From Laspinema olomoucense D3b (GTDB lineage Bacteria; Cyanobacteriota; Cyanobacteriia; Cyanobacteriales; Laspinemataceae), in NCBI RefSeq assembly GCF_025370785.1, contig NZ_JAMXFA010000004.1, positions 148,796 to 212,795 of the forward strand: a stretch of 64,000 bases of DNA. Reading direction: 5' to 3'. This document shows, piece by piece, positions 1-8,438 of this stretch; the stretch's first letter is position 1; each line of letters opens with the position of its first letter. The position numbers and the translations under genes were made by a program. The notes under the pieces are model-generated. The model saw only the letters and a program-made list of their open reading frames with translations. It had not been told where the DNA came from and did no database searches.

Positions 1-757
1 TACTCGCACTTGGAAGGATGACCCGGAACTGTTACCCATTCTCAAATCCCGGGTGACTCAAGACGAACATTGGCAGGTGCGTGTCGCTGCCTTACAGCAA
101 CTGGCTACGGGATGGTATGACGACCCGGACACCCTACCCATTCTCAAGGTTCAGGCGATCAATGATGCATCATCAGATGTGAGAATGACCACCTTGCGAG
201 AACTGGCTTCCGGTTGGTTTGATGACCCAGAAACCTTGCCCCTTTTAAAGAGTCGGGCCACATCGGATCCAGGCTGGGATGTGAGAATTGTCGCCCTGCG
301 AGAATTGGCAACGGGTTGGAAAGAACACTCGGAAACATGGACCATTGTCAAAAGCCGCGCTCAAGCGGATGAGAATTGGGCCGTGCGTCTTGCCGGGGCG
401 ATCGAGTTGGTGACCCACTGGCCCCAAAATCCGGAAACTTTCGAGATTGTCAAAACCCGGGCTTGTACCGATGAGGATTCGTTTGTGAGACTCTCGGCCC
501 TGCAACAGTTGGTCAAAGGGGGATGGGATGAGGCGGCGGTATTTGCCTTTTTGTGCGATCGCGCCATCAATGATCCCTTTGTGCCATTACAAGATGGGGC
601 ACTCAATCCGCGAATCACGGCCCTGGAGGCCATCGTCCAGTATTATGGGGATCACCCAGAAACCCTCCCCTTACTCCGCGATCGCGCCCAATCTGACCCC
701 GATGAAAAAGTGCGGGCCTTTGCTCAAGCCTTCTTATCCACTCCGGGCAAAAACTAG
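1..757 (+). CDS. HEAT-like repeat protein, C-terminal part (5' end outside window)
   Basis: The reading frame is open from the window's left edge, so only the C-terminal part (about 250 residues) is visible. A GTG at 53 could be read as a start, but the codons before it continue the same repeat, so the gene begins upstream. Seen: repeats of about 31 residues of the form VR..AL.ELA.GW.DDPETLPLLK.RA..D, at least six copies, the last ending in a short non-repetitive tail. Such alternating helix pairs fit HEAT/armadillo-type solenoids, which act as protein-interaction scaffolds. The W.DDPE.LP variant is common in cyanobacterial repeat proteins (family knowledge), and the partner cannot be inferred. 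Confidence is high for the repeat class and low for function. Confidence 0.75.
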   Translation, partial: TRTWKDDPELLPILKSRVTQDEHWQVRVAALQQLATGWYDDPDTLPILKVQAINDASSDVRMTTLRELASGWFDDPETLPLLKSRATSDPGWDVRIVALRELATGWKEHSETWTIVKSRAQADENWAVRLAGAIELVTHWPQNPETFEIVKTRACTDEDSFVRLSALQQLVKGGWDEAAVFAFLCDRAINDPFVPLQDGALNPRITALEAIVQYYGDHPETLPLLRDRAQSDPDEKVRAFAQAFLSTPGKN

Positions 758-1053
758 ACCCGGTATTTCTGGTTTACCCCTTGACAAAACTCCTCTTTTA
801 CCCATTAGGCTCACCCTGATCGGTCCCAGCCTCGTCAGGGGGGACTCACCAGACTGCTCCCACCCCCACCTAGAAACCCGGTTTAAAACAGAAGTTCTGA
901 GCCTCCTGTGTCATAACACCCACAACCTAAACACTGTAAGCAGGCCAGATTTGCCCCGGGGCAATTGGGACCAATTGGAGAAACCTGGAAACTGCCTTTT
1001 ATCCTCCTTACAGCTTGCCCCCGCGACTTAGCCTAATTCATTAAAAAGAAATT
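758..1053. other. Intergenic spacer, nothing recognised
   Basis: This 296-base spacer lies between the repeat protein and the DUF2993 gene. A fragment of the dispersed AGAAACCCGGTTT-type motif is seen near 872-886. An open frame from 528 to 1031 crosses the repeat gene in another phase and looks spurious. The promoter of the next gene must lie here, but no convincing -35/-10 pair was identified. Confidence 0.4.
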
Positions 1054-1884
1054 ATGGAATTATTTACCCTGGTTTTAACCGGAATTCTCACCTTAGTATC
1101 CCCCGTGGGGGTGACATTCGATAATATCGCTGAGAGAGATATCCGCGAGGCCCTCCATAATGCCGAACAGTTGGAAGTCCGCCTGGATAATGCCCCAAAC
1201 TACGCCCTACTGAGGGGAAATATCCAACGCTTACGCTTTGCGGGGCGGGGATTGTACGTCACGCCGGACCTCCGTATCGATACCGTGGAAATGGAAAGCG
1301 ACCCGATCGCGGTGGATATTAACCGTCTCAACCAAGAAGACCGCACCTCGATCCCGCGCTTTCTGCGGGAACCCTTACAAGGGGCGATGCGCGTAGTTAT
1401 CACCGAAGCGGACCTCAACCGCGCCTTGCGATCGCCCGCTGCGGCTGATCCCCTCCGGGAACTCGGCATCGGGCTCACCCGGACCAATGAACCCGAGGCC
1501 CAAACCGACTCCCAACGCTTTCAAATTGTCAACCCCGAGGTGGAATTCTTAGCCAATAATCGCGTGCGCTTCCAGTTAGAAATTGAGGATCGCCGGGATA
1601 ATGAATCCGCGCAAATCGTTGTAGAGACAGGGTTAACCTCAATTAACGGGGCAAGAATTCAGGCAGTCAACCCGACCATCTGGATTAATAATGAAGAGGC
1701 CCCCCCTCAGTTGCTGACGATTTTTTCCCGAATCCTCGATCGCGCCCTAGATCTCAGAAAATATGAAGAGCGGGGATTATTTGCCCGGGTTTTAAAATTT
1801 GACCTGGGTCCCGATCGCCTAGAAGTTGCCGCATTTATTCGCATCGATCAGCCCGATGCCTTGTCGGGATTGACTCCAGAGTAA
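1054..1884 (+). CDS. DUF2993 (LmeA-like) domain protein
   Basis: This 276-residue protein opens with a hydrophobic stretch (residues 1-20) that could be a signal peptide or anchor. A DUF2993-type body follows, with the family's usual elements: the charged 'L.R..I..L...G.G' segment around residues 50-70 and the 'DINRLN' region near residue 90. DUF2993/LmeA proteins are related to the tubular lipid-binding superfamily and are thought to bind phospholipid at the envelope (family knowledge). In cyanobacteria they are common and mostly uncharacterised. The ATG start has only a weak purine-rich stretch (AAAGAAA) ahead of it. It is monocistronic as far as can be seen, with a 280-base spacer after it. 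Confidence 0.75.
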   Translation: MELFTLVLTGILTLVSPVGVTFDNIAERDIREALHNAEQLEVRLDNAPNYALLRGNIQRLRFAGRGLYVTPDLRIDTVEMESDPIAVDINRLNQEDRTSIPRFLREPLQGAMRVVITEADLNRALRSPAAADPLRELGIGLTRTNEPEAQTDSQRFQIVNPEVEFLANNRVRFQLEIEDRRDNESAQIVVETGLTSINGARIQAVNPTIWINNEEAPPQLLTIFSRILDRALDLRKYEERGLFARVLKFDLGPDRLEVAAFIRIDQPDALSGLTPE

Positions 1885-1997
1885 GTTTTCGGGAACGTTA
1901 GCCGCTTCCCTTGTAGTTTCTTGCCAAGGTCTACCGGCATCTTGAATTAAAGATGTAGCTATTTGTTCTTAAGGCATTGGCGATCGTCAATTAACCC

Positions 1998-2096
1998 CAT
2001 GAGCGGATCACAACTGGGAAGAATTCACGGATTACAACAGGGGATCCTCCGTACTGAATACGAAGGGAACCCTTAGAGGACTGAAACATCCGCTCA
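1998..2096 (+). ncRNA. Candidate structured RNA between DUF2993 and GerMN genes
   Basis: A 9-base perfect inverted repeat (TGAGCGGAT at 1998-2006 and ATCCGCTCA at 2088-2096) closes a loop of about 80 bases. Inside it a second stem pairs CCTCCGTA with TACGAAGG (7 of 8 pairs) over a short loop near 2046-2066, flanked by GGG and CCC that can extend it. No open frame fits. The nested fold suggests a small RNA or 5' leader element of the GerMN gene. A stand-alone HEARO/omega-type RNA is another possibility I cannot test. The strand is assumed from the downstream gene. Confidence 0.3.
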
Positions 2097-2164
2097 GTTC
2101 AAAACCACCAAATCCGCATTTCTTATTACTGAATATTGTTTAACTGTTGAGGAGAACTTTTGAT

Positions 2165-2818
2165 ATGCAAAATGAACAAACTCGCCGCATTCCCCTAGGT
2201 GTTATTGCCACCCTCTCCGCTGTCGTTGTCGCCGCCGGAGGTGGAACCGCTTGGTGGGCGGTGAATTCTCAAAAGGACCTCACCCTCAATGGCATGAATC
2301 CCGTTCCCACCCAACCCCAGGACCCTGGGGTAAACATCGAGGTGACCCAGGACCCGACGGTAACGCCTCCAACGGCGCTCAATCCCGTGGAGCAATCGGT
2401 ACAAATTTATTTGGTTCAAGATACCGGGACCCAATTTGAACTCGCCTCTGTCCCCGTGTCCGTCCAGGCAACGGAACAACCCGAAGCCGTGTTAAAAGCT
2501 GCCTTCGATCGCTTAGTCACCCAACCACCCAATAGCGGTGGCTTTAGCGCCATTCCTCCGGGCACCCAAGTGCTGAATGTCGAGGTCAAGCAGAATGGCA
2601 TCTATGTCAACCTCTCCCCCGAGTTTACCTCCGGGGGTGGCAGTAGCTCAATGACCGCAAGATTAGGGCAGGTGGTTTATACCGCGACCACCTTGGATCC
2701 GAATGCCTCAGTCTGGATTTCCGTAGGCGGTGAACCCTTGGAAGTATTGGGGGGTGAAGGGTTAGAGATTCCTGTGCCGATTACCCGCACTATTTTTGAG
2801 TCCGAGTTTCCCCTGTAA
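2165..2818 (+). CDS. GerMN-domain envelope protein
   Basis: The start is set at the ATG at 2165, because AGGAG at 2150-2154 sits ten bases before it; a TTG at 2147 would place the Shine-Dalgarno inside the gene. The 217-residue product has one N-terminal membrane segment (about residues 8-31, rich in Val/Ala/Gly), then a Pro/Thr-rich spacer. The C-terminal 140 residues match the GerMN (sporulation/germination M) fold seen in many non-sporulating bacteria, with the pattern QIYLV, a helix 'AVLKAAFDRL', 'GTQVLNVEVKQNGIYVNLS' and a final 'VWISVGGEPLEVLGG'. GerMN proteins are envelope or lipoprotein-like proteins of unclear biochemistry. A strong terminator follows at once. Confidence 0.8.
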   Translation: MQNEQTRRIPLGVIATLSAVVVAAGGGTAWWAVNSQKDLTLNGMNPVPTQPQDPGVNIEVTQDPTVTPPTALNPVEQSVQIYLVQDTGTQFELASVPVSVQATEQPEAVLKAAFDRLVTQPPNSGGFSAIPPGTQVLNVEVKQNGIYVNLSPEFTSGGGSSSMTARLGQVVYTATTLDPNASVWISVGGEPLEVLGGEGLEIPVPITRTIFESEFPL

Positions 2819-2840
2819 TTTATTGCCGTTGCTCAAAGCA

Positions 2841-2893
2841 TTGACCCCCCAAGTCGCCCCGATTCACAGGAGCTTGGGGGGTCAATTTGTATT
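2841..2893 (+). terminator. Rho-independent terminator of the GerMN gene
   Basis: A 13-base perfect stem (TTGACCCCCCAAG at 2841-2853 with its complement at 2873-2885) is followed by TTTGTATTT, 22 bases after the stop codon. Confidence 0.8.
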
Positions 2894-2947
2894 TGATAAA
2901 AGGCAGAAAAAACCAGGTTTCATGGGGATTCCGGTTTTTAAAAGTAA

Positions 2948-2977
2948 AAACCCCTACCCTGAAGAATGGGGGTTTTG
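2948..2977 (-). terminator. Terminator of the ArsR-family gene
   Basis: AAAACCCC at 2948-2955 pairs with GGGGTTTT at 2970-2977. Read on the minus strand the stem is followed by a T-rich stretch. It sits directly after the stop codon at 2980 and separates two convergent genes. Confidence 0.65.
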
Positions 2978-2979
2978 GC

Positions 2980-3360
2980 TCACCGTTTTCCATGCAAGCT
3001 CAAGGCTCTAAATTGACGAGCTTGTTGTTCAATCCGCTCTGCAAGGCGATCGCACACCAGGTTACACAGCTCAAAAATTAGTGGATCTTCAACGCGATAA
3101 TAAGCCGAAGTCCCTTCCGTGCGACGACTGAGGATTCCTGCTTGCAACATAACTTTCAGATGTTTAGAAACATTGGCCTGACTCGTTGAAGTCGCATCAA
3201 CTAACTCTTGCACGCATTTTTCGCCATCTTTGAGTAAGTTTAAAAGCTTCAAGCGCATGGGCTCACTCAAAATACTGAAGTATTCCCCCACTTGTTGCAA
3301 TACCTCGTGGGGTAAGGGTTGCGCTCGGTTCATGGCTAAGGGTCCTAAAGAATTACCCAT
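2980..3360 (-). CDS. ArsR/SmtB-family transcriptional regulator
   Basis: The protein is 126 residues from the first possible start; an internal Met at residue 10 is equally plausible. It is a single winged-helix domain with the ArsR-family signature: 'LSEPMRLKLLNLL' (helix 2), 'CVQELVDATSTSQANVSKHLKVM' as the helix-turn-helix split over residues 50-72, and a wing 'GILSRRTEGTSAYYRVED'. The classic metal sites are absent (no ELCVCDL in helix 3 and no DxHxH pair in helix 5), so arsenic or zinc sensing is not supported. The cysteines present are in helix 3 (GEKCVQE) and in helix 5 (ELCNLVCDRL), a layout that could suit thiol/persulfide or another metal chemistry; this is inference. The target is unknown and no partner gene lies divergently. 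Confidence 0.85.
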   Translation of the reverse strand: MGNSLGPLAMNRAQPLPHEVLQQVGEYFSILSEPMRLKLLNLLKDGEKCVQELVDATSTSQANVSKHLKVMLQAGILSRRTEGTSAYYRVEDPLIFELCNLVCDRLAERIEQQARQFRALSLHGKR

Positions 3361-3483
3361 TTTTCTATTTTCCCATTGTAACAGTAAACAGATTTATGAC
3401 AATTAAGTAATTAAAAGGGTGTGACTGTTGAGCCGACTGCCTTGGGTTCAAGACAATCGACTCACCCCAACCGACCAAAAACA

Positions 3484-4044
3484 TTACTCGGGGCTAATCC
3501 GCATCAAAGGTTGACCGTATTCTACCGGAGTGCCATTTTCGACCAAAATTTCCACCACTTGACCGGAAACCTCGGCCTCTATTTCATTCATCAACTTCAT
3601 CGCCTCAATGATGCAGACGGTTTGGCCGAGTTTGATGCGATCGCCGATCGCCACAAAAGGCGGTTCATCAGGAGAGGGAGATCGATAGAACGTCCCCACC
3701 ATTGGGGAAATGACCTCCAAAAACTTGCGATCGTTCGTCACCGGAGCCGGAGCAGTGGCACCGGGACCCCCCGGAGCATTCCCCCCCGGAGGCGCAGGGG
3801 TCCCCGACGAGGGAGAGGGTGTCGGAATAGTCGGTTCAATCGGGGGGCGCGAAGGCGCGATCGCCCCAGTTCCTTCAGCCATCGGAGTCAACCCCGGGTC
3901 AACCGGGATCCCCACCCGTTCGGCAATCAACCTGTCCTTGCGTAGGGTCAGCTCAAAATCGCCACTTTTTAAAATCAGCTCAGAAATATCCGTTCCATTG
4001 AAAGCCCCAAGCAGTTCACTCAGTTGGCTTAAATCCAGTTGCAC
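3484..4044 (-). CDS. accB: Biotin carboxyl carrier protein of acetyl-CoA carboxylase
   Basis: AccB carries biotin between the biotin carboxylase (AccC) and carboxyltransferase (AccA/AccD) sites in the first step of fatty-acid synthesis. The 186-residue product has the usual three parts: an N-terminal helical region ending near residue 40, a flexible Pro/Gly/Ala-rich linker (about 55-100), and the C-terminal biotinyl domain with the attachment motif EAMKLM, the Lys being about residue 150. The thumb segment [13 protein letters not shown] is present. The start is GTG. It lies downstream of efp on the same strand, an order well conserved in bacteria, with a 198-base hairpin-rich spacer. accC is not nearby. 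Confidence 0.96.
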   Translation of the reverse strand: MQLDLSQLSELLGAFNGTDISELILKSGDFELTLRKDRLIAERVGIPVDPGLTPMAEGTGAIAPSRPPIEPTIPTPSPSSGTPAPPGGNAPGGPGATAPAPVTNDRKFLEVISPMVGTFYRSPSPDEPPFVAIGDRIKLGQTVCIIEAMKLMNEIEAEVSGQVVEILVENGTPVEYGQPLMRISPE

Positions 4045-4105
4045 AGTTTCTTTGACCCCGTAAAATCAACGTTTTCTTCTCTAGTTTTTCCCCATCCAGC
4101 CGAAC

Positions 4106-4157
4106 GGAGGGCGATCGCCTCGGTTTCCCCGGGATAGACCAACCGCGATCGCCCTCC
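4106..4157. repeat. Palindrome with a HIP1 site in each arm, efp-accB spacer
   Basis: GGAGGGCGATCGC (4106-4118) and GCGATCGCCCTCC (4145-4157) form a perfect 13-base inverted repeat around a 26-base loop. A second independent hairpin (AGGAGAGCG at 4168-4176, CGCTCTCCT at 4186-4194) follows. They could attenuate transcription or cleave the efp-accB message. HIP1-rich arms are typical of cyanobacteria. Confidence 0.6.
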
Positions 4158-4242
4158 GGAGCAACCCAGGAGAGCGCCTAAATACCGCTCTCCTGAGCGC
4201 AAAGACCCAGGAAGACTGACCGCTAGTCGGTGAAGCGAAACT

Positions 4243-4803
4243 TTATGATTCTCGGCCCAGATAGGAATCGTTGCGGGTATCGATTTTAATCCGTTCACCG
4301 ATCGTAATGAACAACGGAACCATCACTTCAGCCCCAGTTTCCACCGTTGCGGGTTTAGTTCCACCCGTTGCCGTATCCCCTTTGATACCCGGATCGGTTT
4401 GGGTCACTTGCAAAACTACCGAGTTTGGCAGTTCAACTTCCAGCACTTGTTCGCCCCAACGGACGACGTTCACTTCCATCCCTTCTTTAAGGTACTTGAC
4501 GCGATCGCCAATCTGCGCCTCAGTTAAACGGGCCTCATCATAGGTTCCCATATCCATAAACACTAACTGTTCACCTTCTCTATAGGTGTACTGCATCGTG
4601 TTTTTTTCTAACGTCGCTTGTGGCACCGTCTCTCCCGCACGAAACGTGCGCTCGATCACACTGCCATTCTGAGCATTTTTCAATTTCGTGCGAACAAAGG
4701 CCGAGCCTTTACCGGGTTTGACATGGAGGAATTCAACCACCCGCCACACAACCCCATCTAATTCAATTGTGACGCCGGTGCGAAAATCGTTACTGGAGAT
4801 CAT
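4243..4803 (-). CDS. efp: Translation elongation factor P
   Basis: EF-P enters the ribosome between the P and E sites and relieves stalling on consecutive prolines. The 186-residue protein has the standard length and three-barrel layout. It begins with [10 protein letters not shown], has the loop [12 protein letters not shown] with the conserved tip lysine (residue 32) that is modified in some bacteria, the middle domain '[21 protein letters not shown]', and the C-terminal domain ending in the family signature '[21 protein letters not shown]'. The start is ATG. accB follows on the same strand. Confidence 0.97.
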   Translation of the reverse strand: MISSNDFRTGVTIELDGVVWRVVEFLHVKPGKGSAFVRTKLKNAQNGSVIERTFRAGETVPQATLEKNTMQYTYREGEQLVFMDMGTYDEARLTEAQIGDRVKYLKEGMEVNVVRWGEQVLEVELPNSVVLQVTQTDPGIKGDTATGGTKPATVETGAEVMVPLFITIGERIKIDTRNDSYLGRES

Positions 4804-4997
4804 GAATCTTTATTCGTGGAGAAGAATTGGGATTTTATTTTACCGCGAATTCTCCCCTTCAATGGTATTGGATCAAATTGCCACTTTCCGATCCCGTCCC
4901 ATCCTAACCAAGAATTCCCAAGGGATGCCCCGGTGCAACTTCCCTCCGTATGGGAAGATTGATCCATGCCGATTAAAAAGGATTCAGAGATATATTG

Positions 4998-6143
4998 ATG
5001 CTGGCTTCAACTAAAAAAATTACAAATTTATGGCAACGCGGCCTCAAAGCCGCTTTCATGGTCCTGCTGATGACCAGTCTCTCCCTCGGATTGAGCGCCG
5101 CTTGGTGGGATGGCGGCGAGAGTTCCACGCCGAATCGTACCAGTGTACTGCCCCAAGGGAATGCCATCACCGATGGTAAAGCCCTGTTACGATATGCCTT
5201 ACCCATTGAAAATCGCGCCATCCGCGAGGCCCAGAGCAGTTTAGAAGACATTTCCCAACAACTACGCGGGAAACGCTGGAGTCCCATCACCAGCGATATC
5301 ACCAAAGCTGCGGGGATTTTTACCAATCGCGAGGCGGATATCTTGAAGGATATTCCCGAATCTCAACAAGCGAATGGTAATGCTATCCTCGCCCAACTGA
5401 AAGAGGGAATTGACACCCTGCGATCGTCCGTGGAGGCTCAGGATAAACCCGCCACTCAGGAGGGACGCGATCGCCTCCTGGATTTACTCGGCCAACTCGA
5501 AGAAATGATGGTCGCTAAATTCCCTTATGAAGTCCCCACCGAATACAGCCATCTGCCTCAACTTCTGGGTCGCGCCACTGTAGCTGTCGAAACCAACAAA
5601 GGCAATCTCACCGTGGTCCTCGATGGATATAGCGCCCCGGTAACCTCCGGTAACTTCGTCGATCTCGTTCAGCGTGGATTTTACAATGGCCTAGAATTTA
5701 TTCGTTCCGAAGATTTCTATGTCCTCCAAACTGGGGATCCCGTAGGACCCGACCAAGGCTTTATTGACCCTGATACCGGAGAATATCGCAATATTCCCCT
5801 AGAAATCCTCGTCCGTGGGGATACTCAGCCGACTTATGGAATTACCTTGGAAGAGGCTGGACGCTTTCGAGAACAGCCGGTACTCCCCTTTTCCTCCTTT
5901 GGCACAGTGGCGATGGCGCGCCCAGAAGATGACCCCGATGGTGCTTCTTCTCAGTTTTTCTTCTTCCTATTTGAACCCGAATTAACCCCGGCTGGGCTCA
6001 ATTTGCTCGATGGTCGGTATTCCGTCTTTGGCTATGTGGTTGAAGGAAAGGAAATTTTAGAAAAGCTCAAACAGGGGGATCAGATTCTTTCGATGAAAGT
6101 GGTCCAAGGGAGCGAAAATTTCGTTCCCGCCCAAACGAGCTAA
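4998..6143 (+). CDS. Cyclophilin-type peptidyl-prolyl isomerase, TLP40/CYP38-like, lumen or periplasm
   Basis: The roughly 381-residue protein has a hydrophobic signal segment (about residues 15-36, ending near LSAAWW), which predicts export to the lumen or periplasm. A helical N-terminal domain (about 60-180) follows and contains the long acidic/helical 'LRSSVEAQDKPATQEGRDRLLDLLGQLEEMM' type region. The C-terminal domain (about 190-380) is a cyclophilin beta barrel with 'GNFVDLVQRGFYNGL', 'SSQFFFFLF' and 'LDGRYSVFGYVVEG'. This two-domain build matches plant TLP40/CYP38 and its cyanobacterial homologues, which help photosystem II assembly (family knowledge). Key catalytic positions are partly altered, as is usual in that group. 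TTG at 4995 is an alternative start. A strong terminator follows. Confidence 0.88.
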   Translation: MLASTKKITNLWQRGLKAAFMVLLMTSLSLGLSAAWWDGGESSTPNRTSVLPQGNAITDGKALLRYALPIENRAIREAQSSLEDISQQLRGKRWSPITSDITKAAGIFTNREADILKDIPESQQANGNAILAQLKEGIDTLRSSVEAQDKPATQEGRDRLLDLLGQLEEMMVAKFPYEVPTEYSHLPQLLGRATVAVETNKGNLTVVLDGYSAPVTSGNFVDLVQRGFYNGLEFIRSEDFYVLQTGDPVGPDQGFIDPDTGEYRNIPLEILVRGDTQPTYGITLEEAGRFREQPVLPFSSFGTVAMARPEDDPDGASSQFFFFLFEPELTPAGLNLLDGRYSVFGYVVEGKEILEKLKQGDQILSMKVVQGSENFVPAQTS

Positions 6144-6191
6144 GGGTTTAAGGTTGAGAGGAACTGCGGGTTTGCAGCAGTTTCAAAGCAC

Positions 6192-6230
6192 AAGTCTAGT
6201 GGAAACATCCACTAGACTTTACTATTTTTT
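6192..6230 (+). terminator. Terminator after the cyclophilin gene
   Basis: An 11-base perfect stem (AAGTCTAGTGG at 6192-6202 with CCACTAGACTT at 6209-6219) has a 6-base loop and is followed by a T-rich run ending TTTTTT. It lies upstream of the thiL start chosen here, which argues against the longer thiL frame. Confidence 0.8.
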
Positions 6231-6246
6231 GGAGGTTAAAAGGCGG

Positions 6247-7266
6247 GTGAAGAAGGAGCCAAAAAATTTCCTTTCGGTTCGAGAGTTGGGGGAACAAGGA
6301 CTGTTAAAACGATTGCAGCGATTTTGTCCACCGGAGTGGGTGGGGGATGATGCAGCAGCGATCGCCATGACACCGGAACCGAATCGCTCATTGGTGGTGA
6401 CCACTGATATGTTAGTGGATGGGGTGCATTTTAGCGATCGCACTACCTCGGCTGAAGATGTGGGATGGAGGGCGGCAGCGGCGAATTTATCGGATTTAGC
6501 CGCAATGGGTGCAGCCCCGTTAGCCATCACGGTCAGTTTAGGATTACAGGGGGATACCCCCGTGTCTTGGGTGGAGGGGGTTTATACCGGGATGGTGAGT
6601 TGTCTGGACCGTTATCAGACGGCGATCGCCGGTGGGGATGTTTGTAAAGCGCCAGTGAATGTCATTTCAATTACGGCGATCGGTTGGGTGCCCACGGACC
6701 GCACAATTCGCCGACAGAATGGAAAACCGGGGGATGCGATCGTGGTGACAGGGGTGCATGGAGCTTCCCGTGCGGGATTAGAATTATTGCTGCATCCGGA
6801 AATAGGAAAGGGTTGGTCAGAAGAGGAGACTCAGGAATTAATTACTGCCCATCAGCGTCCGAACCCGCGCCTGGATGTGTTACCGATTCTGTGGGAGGTG
6901 ATGGGGGAGGGGGGAGAGATTGCGGGAATGGATAGTTCCGATGGGTTAGCCGATGCGATCGTGCAAATTGCCCGAGCAAGTGGGGTGGGGGCGACCCTAG
7001 ACCGCCCTTTGATTCCCCTGCCACCGAGTTTGAGCCAAAGGGTCGGGGAAGAACGGGCCCTGGAGTGGGCCTTGTACGGGGGAGAAGATTTTGAACTCGT
7101 GCTGTGTCTGGCTCCGGAGGTTGCGCGTCAGTTCGTAGAACGACTGGGAAATAGAGCCGCGATCGTCGGGACCCTAACAAAAAGCACCAGGGTTTGTCTA
7201 ACTGACTCCACTGGTGCTTATGCTGACGAAGTGATCACCCAAAGTTTGAGTTTTCAGCATTTTTAA
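6247..7266 (+). CDS. thiL: Thiamine-monophosphate kinase
   Basis: ThiL phosphorylates thiamine monophosphate with ATP to give the cofactor thiamine diphosphate. The frame opens at 6154, but GTG at 6247 is preferred: GGAGG at 6231-6235 precedes it and a terminator hairpin occupies 6192-6230. The 339-residue product shows the AIR-synthase/ThiL fold: 'VGDDAAAI' near the N-terminus, 'VVTTDMLVDGVHF', 'AAANLSDLAAMGA', 'GGDVCKAP', the 'GMDSSDGLADA' segment, and 'YGGEDFELV' near the C-terminus. These acidic residues bind Mg-ATP and substrate. It is convergent with gap2. Confidence 0.95.
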   Translation: MKKEPKNFLSVRELGEQGLLKRLQRFCPPEWVGDDAAAIAMTPEPNRSLVVTTDMLVDGVHFSDRTTSAEDVGWRAAAANLSDLAAMGAAPLAITVSLGLQGDTPVSWVEGVYTGMVSCLDRYQTAIAGGDVCKAPVNVISITAIGWVPTDRTIRRQNGKPGDAIVVTGVHGASRAGLELLLHPEIGKGWSEEETQELITAHQRPNPRLDVLPILWEVMGEGGEIAGMDSSDGLADAIVQIARASGVGATLDRPLIPLPPSLSQRVGEERALEWALYGGEDFELVLCLAPEVARQFVERLGNRAAIVGTLTKSTRVCLTDSTGAYADEVITQSLSFQHF

Positions 7267-7330
7267 GCGGAAGGTGATGAGTTTTGAAAGGTGAACAAAT
7301 CAGTCCTGTTTCAAAACTCATTGCCCGCTT
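7265..7330. terminator. Bidirectional terminator between thiL and gap2
   Basis: A 13-base perfect stem (7277-7289 with 7309-7321, core TGAGTTTTGAAA) is enclosed by a second pairing AAGCGG (7265-7270) with CCGCTT (7325-7330). It lies between two convergent stop codons. Confidence 0.7.
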
Positions 7331-7340
7331 AGTTTGATGC

Positions 7341-8351
7341 TTACCATTTTTGAGCGACGAGTTCGGCTAAATCAACCACACGCTGAGAGTAACCCCACTC
7401 ATTATCGTACCAGCCGATGATTTTCACCATGTTTCCATCCATGACCATCGTCAAGCTGGCATCGACAATAGAAGATGCATCATGACCTTTATAGTCAGAG
7501 GAAACTAAAGGTTCGTCACTGTATTCCAAAATGCCTTTCATCGAACCTTTAGCGGCTGCTTCTAAGGCTTCATTGACTTGTTCGGCAAAGGTATTTTTCT
7601 CAACTTGAGCCACAAAATCTACGACCGACACGTTCGGTGTGGGCACACGCATCGCGATCCCGTTCAACTTACCGGACATCTCTGGAATGACTAAAGCCAC
7701 GGCTTTAGCTGCACCAGTGGAAGTCGGGACGATATTGAGTGCAGCAGCACGAGCACGACGCACATCCCGGTGACTGGCATCAAGCAACCGTTGGTCGCCG
7801 GTGTAGCTGTGGGTTGTGGTCATCATGCCTTTGATGATGCCAAAGTTGTCGTTGATGACCTTAACGATGGGAGCCAAACAGTTCGTTGTACAACTGGCAT
7901 TACTGATGATGTCGTACTCGTTGGGGTCGTACTTATCATGGTTAACTCCCATGACAAAAGTGCCAACTTTGCTGCCTTTTCCAGGAGCAGTAATCAACAC
8001 CTTTTTTGCACCTGCTTGAATATGCTTTGAGGCACCTTCTTCGGTTACGAAGACCCCGGTGGATTCAATAACCAAATCAACTCCCCAAGCAGCCCAGGGC
8101 AAGTTTAAGGGATTGCGATCGGAGACACATTTAATGGTCTTGCCGTTGACGGTAATGGAGTTTTCATCGGCACTAATGTCAGCATTCAACGTTCCCAACA
8201 TGGAATCATATTTGAGTAGATGGGCGTTGGTGCTTGGGTCGGAGGTATCGTTTACACCGACCAGTTCGAGTTGGCTGTTGGATCTGGTTAACCAGCAGCG
8301 CAGGAAGTTGCGTCCGATACGTCCAAAACCGTTAATCGCTACTCTAATCAC
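7341..8351 (-). CDS. gap2: Glyceraldehyde-3-phosphate dehydrogenase, photosynthetic type
   Basis: The enzyme interconverts 1,3-bisphosphoglycerate and glyceraldehyde 3-phosphate, in the reductive direction within the Calvin cycle. The 336-residue protein has the NAD(P) fold start [18 protein letters not shown], the catalytic Cys at about residue 154 in [12 protein letters not shown], the partner His in THSYTGDQ, and the C-terminal '[15 protein letters not shown]'. Asn-Asp-Thr at the end of the second strand (GVNDTSDP) fits the dual NADP/NAD specificity of Gap2-type enzymes; assignment to Gap2 rather than glycolytic Gap1 is by overall similarity. There is no CP12-like C-terminal extension. The start is GTG, with a purine-rich AAGAAAGGGG ahead of it. 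Confidence 0.95.
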   Translation of the reverse strand: MIRVAINGFGRIGRNFLRCWLTRSNSQLELVGVNDTSDPSTNAHLLKYDSMLGTLNADISADENSITVNGKTIKCVSDRNPLNLPWAAWGVDLVIESTGVFVTEEGASKHIQAGAKKVLITAPGKGSKVGTFVMGVNHDKYDPNEYDIISNASCTTNCLAPIVKVINDNFGIIKGMMTTTHSYTGDQRLLDASHRDVRRARAAALNIVPTSTGAAKAVALVIPEMSGKLNGIAMRVPTPNVSVVDFVAQVEKNTFAEQVNEALEAAAKGSMKGILEYSDEPLVSSDYKGHDASSIVDASLTMVMDGNMVKIIGWYDNEWGYSQRVVDLAELVAQKW

Positions 8352-8438
8352 TGCGTCTTGCCCCTTTCTTTAATCTAAAACTGCCTAACGTAATGAACCC
8401 AATCATATCGCAACGGGTGTAAATTTCGATCAGTTTTT

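Noticed and set aside
528-1031. A long plus-strand frame crossing the repeat gene end and the spacer
   Set aside because: It is in another phase of a well-supported repeat gene, its composition is unlike protein, and it has no recognisable motif.
2980-3360. Arsenic or zinc sensor assignment for the ArsR-type regulator
   Set aside because: The known metal-site motifs are absent, so only the general family is called.
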